A DNA stretch of 46,871 bases from JAZGAE01 sp036475545 (GTDB taxonomy: Bacteria; Pseudomonadota; Alphaproteobacteria; DATDPM01), in the NCBI GenBank assembly GCA_036475545.1, contig JAZGAE010000092.1:1-46871 (forward strand). Reading direction: 5' to 3'. The translations under genes were made by a program, and so were the position numbers. Under the pieces are notes generated by a model. The model was not told the origin of the DNA and made no database searches. It saw only the letters and a program-made list of their open reading frames with translations. The first letter of the stretch is position 1. Every line of letters begins with the position of its first letter. Positions 42,176 to 46,871 of the stretch are shown here, one piece after another.

Positions 42176-44107
42176 TCAGTCCGCGAAGGAAACATCGTAA
42201 CGCTCAGCCCAGCGGATCATGTTGATCCCGCGCCAGACGTGGCCGTCGAAGTGCCCGCGGCCCGACCTCACGGCCCCCCACTCGCGCCGAAGCGCCTCCA
42301 GGTCGAGGGCCGGGATCGCGGCCGCCGCCTCGCTCGTCAGGATCCTGTCGACCCAGGGGGCCAGCTTGTCGAGCCAGCTGTGCTCGGGGGTGACGAAGCC
42401 GATCTTGTCGCGGCGATCCAGCACCGCGTCGGGCACGATGCCGCGCATGGCGCGGCGGAACACCGCCTTGGTCGTGCCGTCCGGGGCGATGATGTAGTGC
42501 TCGGGCAGCGACAGCACGAACTCGACCAGCGCCGGGGTCAGGAAGGGCATGCGGCTTTCCACCGAAAAGGCCATCGCGTTGCGGTCGGCGTATCGCAGCA
42601 GGGCGGGCAGGCTGCGGTCCTCCAGCGTCTCGCGCAGCCGCTCGGCCAAGGTGTCGCGGCCGTGGCGGCCGGATTCGGGAGGCGTGACGCCGCGCTCGGC
42701 GAAGAAGGCGCCGTCGAGCCAGCGCGGGTACGCCGATTCGCCGACCAGGCGGCGCGCCGGCGCCGCCAGGCCGCTCGGCAGCAACAGACCGCCTGCGCGC
42801 AGGAGCACGCCCGTGAGCCCGAGGCCGCTCGTCGAGGCGGCGCGGCGCAGGAACTTGAGGGCCTCGGCCATCTTCCCCCGGCGCAGCAGCGAAGCCAGCC
42901 TGGCGGCGACGTAGGTCGGGTAGCCCGCCAGGTACTCGTCGGCGCCCTGCCCGTCCAACGTCACCTTGATGCCGGCCTCGCCGGCGAGGCGGAAGACCCG
43001 GTGCTGGGCGTAAATGCTGGTGCTGGCGAAGGGCTCGTCCTGGGTCTCGATCAGGCGGTCGAGGTCCGCCACCAGGTCGTCCGCCACCGGGCGGACCTTG
43101 TGGACCGTCGCCGCCGCCGCGCTCGCCACCAGATCCACCCATTTCTCCTCGCTGAGGCCCGGGTCGTCGGCGACGTAGCTGAAGGTGTGCAGGTCGATGC
43201 CGTCGCCCTGCAAGTGGCGCATGGCCATGACGGTGGCCGACGAATCGATGCCGCCCGAGAGCGCCGCGCCTACCGCCACGTCGCTGCGCAGGTGGAGCCG
43301 GACACCGTCCAGGAAAAGCTCGCGCAGCTTGGCCGCGGCGTCCTCGAAGGAAAGCGTGGACACTTGGCCGGGCTCGACGCGCCAGTAGCGCACGGGCCGG
43401 GCTTCCTGTGGGCGGTCCAGGGAGACGTCGAGATAATGCGCCGGGGGGAGCTGCTCGATGCCGGCGAACATGGTCGGCCCGCCGCGGTCGCTGAGACCGA
43501 AGCGCAGATATTCGTAGAGCCGCTGGGCGTGCGCCCGGGGCTTGAGACCCGGAAGCCGCAGCAGCGTCTTGATCTCGGAGGCGAAGGCGAAGCCGCCGCC
43601 CCAGTGAGTGTAATAGAGCGGCTTGATGCCGAAGAAGTCGCGCGCCAGGAACAGCCGGCGATCCGCGGTGTCGAGCACGGCGAAGGCGAACATGCCGACC
43701 AGGCGGGCGAGCGCCTTGTCGCCCCACTCGATGAAGGCCGCCAAGAGCACCTCGGTGTCCGAGCGCGAGGCGAAGACGTGGCGGCGGTCCTCCAGTTCGC
43801 GACGCAGCTCCCGGTAGTTGTAGATCTCGCCGTTGAAGACGATGACGTAGCGCCCGTCCGGACTGGCCATCGGCTGCCAGCCGGCCTCGCTTCGGTCGAT
43901 GATGGAGAGCCGCCGGTGCACCAGCGCCAGGCGGCCGCCGGCCAGCACCGCCGGATCGCGCCCGCGTCGCGCCGCGGTCTCGCCGTCCCAGCCCAAGAAG
44001 CCGAGGTCGTCGGGACCACGGTGCTTGAGCGACGCGCCGAGGTCCGCCGCGAGCCCGGGATCGATCGCGGCGCCCCGGGGCAACAAGACGCCGGCTATGC
44101 CGCACAT
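42176..44107 (-). CDS. asnB: Asparagine synthetase B-like glutamine amidotransferase (polysaccharide cluster, copy 2)
   Basis: A 643-residue protein with the same two-domain plan as copy 1: nucleophile C2 (MCGIAG), KHRGPDD (28-34), FNGEIYN (91-97), and the synthetase loop SGGIDSS (284-290). It differs clearly in the synthetase half (LDGQGADEYLAGYPTY in place of the LTGDGGDEVFAGYNRY of copy 1), so the two are diverged paralogues, not a recent duplication. Likely amidates a different acceptor in the same glycan pathway, or one of the two is housekeeping AsnB; the sequence does not decide. ATG at 44107, 31 bp after the sulfotransferase stop. Confidence 0.92.
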   Translation of the reverse strand: MCGIAGVLLPRGAAIDPGLAADLGASLKHRGPDDLGFLGWDGETAARRGRDPAVLAGGRLALVHRRLSIIDRSEAGWQPMASPDGRYVIVFNGEIYNYRELRRELEDRRHVFASRSDTEVLLAAFIEWGDKALARLVGMFAFAVLDTADRRLFLARDFFGIKPLYYTHWGGGFAFASEIKTLLRLPGLKPRAHAQRLYEYLRFGLSDRGGPTMFAGIEQLPPAHYLDVSLDRPQEARPVRYWRVEPGQVSTLSFEDAAAKLRELFLDGVRLHLRSDVAVGAALSGGIDSSATVMAMRHLQGDGIDLHTFSYVADDPGLSEEKWVDLVASAAAATVHKVRPVADDLVADLDRLIETQDEPFASTSIYAQHRVFRLAGEAGIKVTLDGQGADEYLAGYPTYVAARLASLLRRGKMAEALKFLRRAASTSGLGLTGVLLRAGGLLLPSGLAAPARRLVGESAYPRWLDGAFFAERGVTPPESGRHGRDTLAERLRETLEDRSLPALLRYADRNAMAFSVESRMPFLTPALVEFVLSLPEHYIIAPDGTTKAVFRRAMRGIVPDAVLDRRDKIGFVTPEHSWLDKLAPWVDRILTSEAAAAIPALDLEALRREWGAVRSGRGHFDGHVWRGINMIRWAERYDVSFAD

Positions 44108-44138
44108 GTCTTCCGGTTAGGGTCGGTGCTGAAGCGGG

Positions 44139-45164
44139 TCATAAGCGTTCCACGGGGGCGAGATAGGCCAACAGGTCGCTGGGTTTGGCCGACATGGTGG
44201 CAACGTCCTTTGCCCATTTCTTGGCGAGCCAGAGCTTGGATTTGACGTCGATCGGCCCGGTCGCGGACGCTCCCTCTCTCGCACCAATGTCCAGAGAGTA
44301 CCCGAAGGACCCCGCGACCTCGTCGAAGGACGCTTCGCGAAGGCCGAACAGCCTCGCAAAGCGCGGATCGATCTTTAGTCCGGCCATGTACCGGGCCGCC
44401 TCTTCATCTTCCCTCCCAAGCGGCTCTTCGTTGGCGTTCCCCATGCGGCCGTAGCCGTGTTGGCTCCACGTATCAGACCGCCTAAACCCTGAGCGGTATT
44501 TATTCGCACTGTACATTTCCTCCAAATTATCGATGGGCATCCCTTCCCCGATGAAGTCGAGAAAGCGGGAAAGGGTTCCTTGGGGATCGTGGACCAATTC
44601 CTCGTAATGGACGGTGTAGAAACGCTCGTGGTCCCGCAGGGCATGAGCCGCCGCCACGTCTATGAGCCACCCGGCGGCGGCGACCGAAAACGGCAGCCCT
44701 CTCCTACGCTGGGACCTAAAGACGTAAAGCGGATTCCGGACAATGTGGAGGAACACCGAGTCGGGAAAGGCGTCGAGGAAGTGGCCGGCGGTGTGGATGT
44801 TCTCCGGCGTCTTCTCGAAAAACAGGCGAGCGTCCTTTCCACGATGATCGGCGTAACGCCGGAAAAACCTGTCGCAAAAGCCGCGAAAGGTGGTTTCCTC
44901 CTCGAGGAACCCATGCACCTCTTCGGGGGTCATGCCATAGAAGGGCAGCTGGCCCCAAGCGAAACAAACCGCGTACGTGACGTAGCAGGACGGGGTGGCC
45001 GAGCGGCGAAAACCGTTCCTCCGGACGCCTTCGTAGTCCTCGAATTGACGCCGCGACGAGAACAGGTGCAGCTCCGGGCCGCACACGGCGCAGGGAAGGG
45101 TGTCGAGGAGGTCGGCGAGATAGGTGCTGCCCGAGCTCGGCGCGTTGCCGACGGCGATAATCAT
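44139..45164 (-). CDS. Sulfotransferase (PAPS-dependent type)
   Basis: A 341-residue protein with the sulfotransferase fold. The 5'-phosphosulfate loop is APSSGSTYL (8-16) at the very N-terminus, and the 3'-phosphate binding site is R143 and S151 in VRNPLYVFRSQRRR. It should move sulfate from PAPS to a hydroxyl of the glycan or a lipid. ATG at 45164 places the loop at the usual position; an in-frame extension to 45206 is not family-like. Parts of the gene (about 44460-44560) are visibly less GC-rich than neighbours, hinting at transfer. It lies 16 bp after the flippase gene. Confidence 0.85.
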   Translation of the reverse strand: MIIAVGNAPSSGSTYLADLLDTLPCAVCGPELHLFSSRRQFEDYEGVRRNGFRRSATPSCYVTYAVCFAWGQLPFYGMTPEEVHGFLEEETTFRGFCDRFFRRYADHRGKDARLFFEKTPENIHTAGHFLDAFPDSVFLHIVRNPLYVFRSQRRRGLPFSVAAAGWLIDVAAAHALRDHERFYTVHYEELVHDPQGTLSRFLDFIGEGMPIDNLEEMYSANKYRSGFRRSDTWSQHGYGRMGNANEEPLGREDEEAARYMAGLKIDPRFARLFGLREASFDEVAGSFGYSLDIGAREGASATGPIDVKSKLWLAKKWAKDVATMSAKPSDLLAYLAPVERL

Positions 45165-45180
45165 GGGCGACCGCGCCCCC

Positions 45181-46485
45181 CTACGGCCGATTTGGCCGCC
45201 GTCCAAAGACGATGTCGGTGGGCGAAATGCCGTCGAGCCGACACATGTAGACGAGCATCGCCATGTAGCGCACGCTTCCCAGGGCCGAAAACAGAATCAC
45301 GCCGAGGAGTGGGCTGCCGCTCAGCCCCGCTGTCGTGAAGGCGGCCGCGGAGATGACAAGAAAAAGCAATTGAAAGCCGAAAATCGCTCTCTGCTTGCCG
45401 AAAACGAGAAACAGCTGGGAAATGGGCGCCACCATAAACATGAAGAAGCAAAGCGGACTGAGCACGGCGACGTAAACGCCCGCTTGCGCCCAAGGGTCAC
45501 CGAAGATCGGGACGAACACCCACGGGGCGGCTAAGCCCAGCACCAGATAGGAGGGCAGCGCCAGGTACAACAGTGCCCGCAGGCTCGGTACCGTGACGTC
45601 GCGGGTGTGGCCGCTCCTTCGATGGACCTCGGAGGCCCGCTGGTAGAAGACCTGGGACAGGCTAGCGCTGATGAAGGCGCTGGGAAGAGCCACCACCCGC
45701 ATGGCCACGGCGAACTCACCGACAACGGCGTCAGCGAAAAACAAGCCGAGGATGAGGGCCGGCACTTCATAAGCGCCGACGTTGAGCAGGCTGGCCGGCA
45801 CGTTGAAATAGGGGAACGACCTATAGCGCCCAGCCAGGGGCAGAAGCGCACGCACGTTACGAAGCCGCATAAGCGCCTGGACAATCTCGCGGCGATAGCC
45901 ATGGACAAGAACGCCAGCGGCGGCCAGGGTACCCGCGACTTGCCCCCCGACGAGCCCGAGCGCACCGGGCGCGGCCGCGGCGCCTGCCGCAATCTGGCCG
46001 GCGGCCGCGGTCACCGCCTGCCCGACGCGGGACGAGGCTATCCTGCGCATGCGCTTGTGGCGCGTCGCCTGGTAATTGAGCGCTTGGTAGGTTCCCCGCA
46101 GGAGAACCGCCACCGGCACCAGCCAAAGCAGCCCGGCGAGAGCCGGCATGCCCATCACGCGCGCCACATCGGCCCGGAAACTCGCGACCAGCAGCAGCAA
46201 GGCGACGGCAACCACGACGACCGCCGCCAGTGAGAGGCCAAGCAGGCCCACCGACTCGGCGTCGTCCTCGGGCAGCACGATGGCCATCTCATAGCGCAGG
46301 CACGCGGCGACGCCGAACAGATTGACGATCGCGAGATACACGGCGAACACGCCGAAATCCTGGGGCGAATAAAGGCGCGTGAGCACAGGCGTGACCGCGA
46401 TCACCAGACCGTGCGCCAGCACGGTCCCCGCCATGAGCGTCGCAACGCTGCGCAGATAGCTTCCCGGGGCGAGGGACTTGTTCAA
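45181..46485 (-). CDS. Wzx-like oligosaccharide flippase (MOP superfamily)
   Basis: A 434-residue membrane protein with about 12 hydrophobic segments. The N-terminus SVATLMAGTVLAHGLVIAVTP followed by LTRLYSPQDFGVFAVYLAIV is typical of polysaccharide_synt/Wzx flippases, which move lipid-linked repeat units to the periplasmic face. The first in-frame start is TTG at 46485; the next methionine at residue 18 would cut into the first membrane helix, so TTG is preferred. Cotranscribed with the sulfotransferase. Confidence 0.88.
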   Translation of the reverse strand: MNKSLAPGSYLRSVATLMAGTVLAHGLVIAVTPVLTRLYSPQDFGVFAVYLAIVNLFGVAACLRYEMAIVLPEDDAESVGLLGLSLAAVVVVAVALLLLVASFRADVARVMGMPALAGLLWLVPVAVLLRGTYQALNYQATRHKRMRRIASSRVGQAVTAAAGQIAAGAAAAPGALGLVGGQVAGTLAAAGVLVHGYRREIVQALMRLRNVRALLPLAGRYRSFPYFNVPASLLNVGAYEVPALILGLFFADAVVGEFAVAMRVVALPSAFISASLSQVFYQRASEVHRRSGHTRDVTVPSLRALLYLALPSYLVLGLAAPWVFVPIFGDPWAQAGVYVAVLSPLCFFMFMVAPISQLFLVFGKQRAIFGFQLLFLVISAAAFTTAGLSGSPLLGVILFSALGSVRYMAMLVYMCRLDGISPTDIVFGRRPNRP

Positions 46486-46560
46486 GACCCGGCGGATGGC
46501 TTCATCACAATGCCCCGATGCCTCGTGCGACCGCCCCGTCGGCGGCTCGGCCGGCGGCCA

Positions 46561-46871
46561 TCAGCGCGACGCGTTACCGGGCCTGCGGCCGAGAAACCCG
46601 ATTCCCAGCAGTGGCTTGCCGATGAGGGTGCTGTACTTGGCGGGAGACTGCGGAACGGCCGAGAAATTCCGCTCCTCGAACCAGCTCAGCACCTCGTTGA
46701 AGCCGTGCAGATGGGCGTATCGCGGTGTGAAGACGTCGCGCACGCTGTGGCGCGTGTTGCGGATACGCCATTGCCGCCTATGCCGGGAGCGGAGCTTGAA
46801 GACCGGGTGTAGGAGCGCCGTCAGCAAACCAACCGCGAGGTTGCGCGCCGGCGCCGGCAGGCGGCTCAGGA
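46561..46871 (-). CDS. Probable SAM-dependent methyltransferase, C-terminal part (cut by window edge)
   Basis: The frame is open to the right edge without a stop, so the gene continues outside; an apparent TTG start at 46827 is internal. About 103 residues are visible. DVFTPRYAHLHGFNEVLSWF, then an ERNFSAV stretch and a final IGFLGRRP match the C-terminal end of class I methyltransferases common in polysaccharide clusters. The methyltransferase motifs themselves lie outside the window, so this remains a C-terminal likeness. It is 75 bp upstream of the flippase gene and probably in the same operon. Confidence 0.6.
   Translation of the reverse strand, partial: LSRLPAPARNLAVGLLTALLHPVFKLRSRHRRQWRIRNTRHSVRDVFTPRYAHLHGFNEVLSWFEERNFSAVPQSPAKYSTLIGKPLLGIGFLGRRPGNASR

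Noticed and set aside
34982..46871. Exosortase/PEP-CTERM-type polysaccharide locus
   Set aside because: AsnB-like genes hint at it, but no exosortase, PEP-CTERM protein or associated XrtA-type genes occur in the window.

Overview
The window is a continuous stretch of GC-rich chromosomal DNA from an alphaproteobacterium, most likely a Rhodospirillales-like lineage. This rests on gene content and order, not on a marker-gene comparison. The supporting features are a CpdR-type response regulator, argH followed by an LptM-like lipoprotein, lysA and a TIGR02302 membrane protein, a zinc-ribbon (MJ0042/DUF3426) gene divergent from ftsEX, a DUF2125 protein tail-to-tail with tyrC-hisC, metXW, and PhaR with a PHA operon. 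No rRNA, tRNA, insertion sequence, prophage or CRISPR array was seen.

Layout. 1-294: 3' end of a TPR gene made of near-identical 126-bp repeats. 393-1881 (minus): a methyltransferase and a TlpA-like thioredoxin. 1911-7318 (plus): argH, a 54-residue lipoprotein gene, lysA and TIGR02302. 7358-8849 (minus): cpdR and the zinc-ribbon protein. 9022-12623 (plus): ftsE-ftsX, a HAD phosphatase, a YdcF protein and plsC, tightly packed with 0-4 bp junctions. 12899-16327 (plus): adenosylcobalamin-type ribonucleotide reductase carrying a 375-residue LAGLIDADG intein directly before its catalytic cysteine; a promoter and DnaA-box-like motifs lie upstream. 16397-25569: ChaC, DUF2125, a tyrC-hisC-chorismate mutase operon, metXW, a methyltransferase, gloB and phaB. 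25675-29348: the rest of the PHA block, phaA, phaC and a small PhaE/phasin-like gene that overlaps phaC by up to 215 bp, with divergent phaR. 29391-34811: a PAS-GGDEF-EAL protein, an omega-amino-acid aminotransferase, a hypothetical gene and a lipoprotein hydrolase.

34982-46871 (all minus) is a surface-polysaccharide cluster. In transcription order (from high to low coordinates) it holds a partial methyltransferase, a Wzx-like flippase, a sulfotransferase, an AsnB-type amidotransferase, WecB, a fused double glycosyltransferase, an O-antigen ligase/polymerase and a second AsnB-type amidotransferase. Together they could make an N-acetylmannosamine-containing, amidated and sulfated glycan, flip it and polymerise or ligate it. 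Both ends of the window cut a gene.

The most notable items are the intein at the thiyl-radical cysteine of the reductase, the DnaA-box-like cluster at its promoter, the overlapping PhaE-like/PhaC pair with a possibly leaderless start, a chorismate mutase fused to what looks like a degenerate prephenate dehydratase, the fused glycosyltransferase, and two tail-to-tail gene overlaps.
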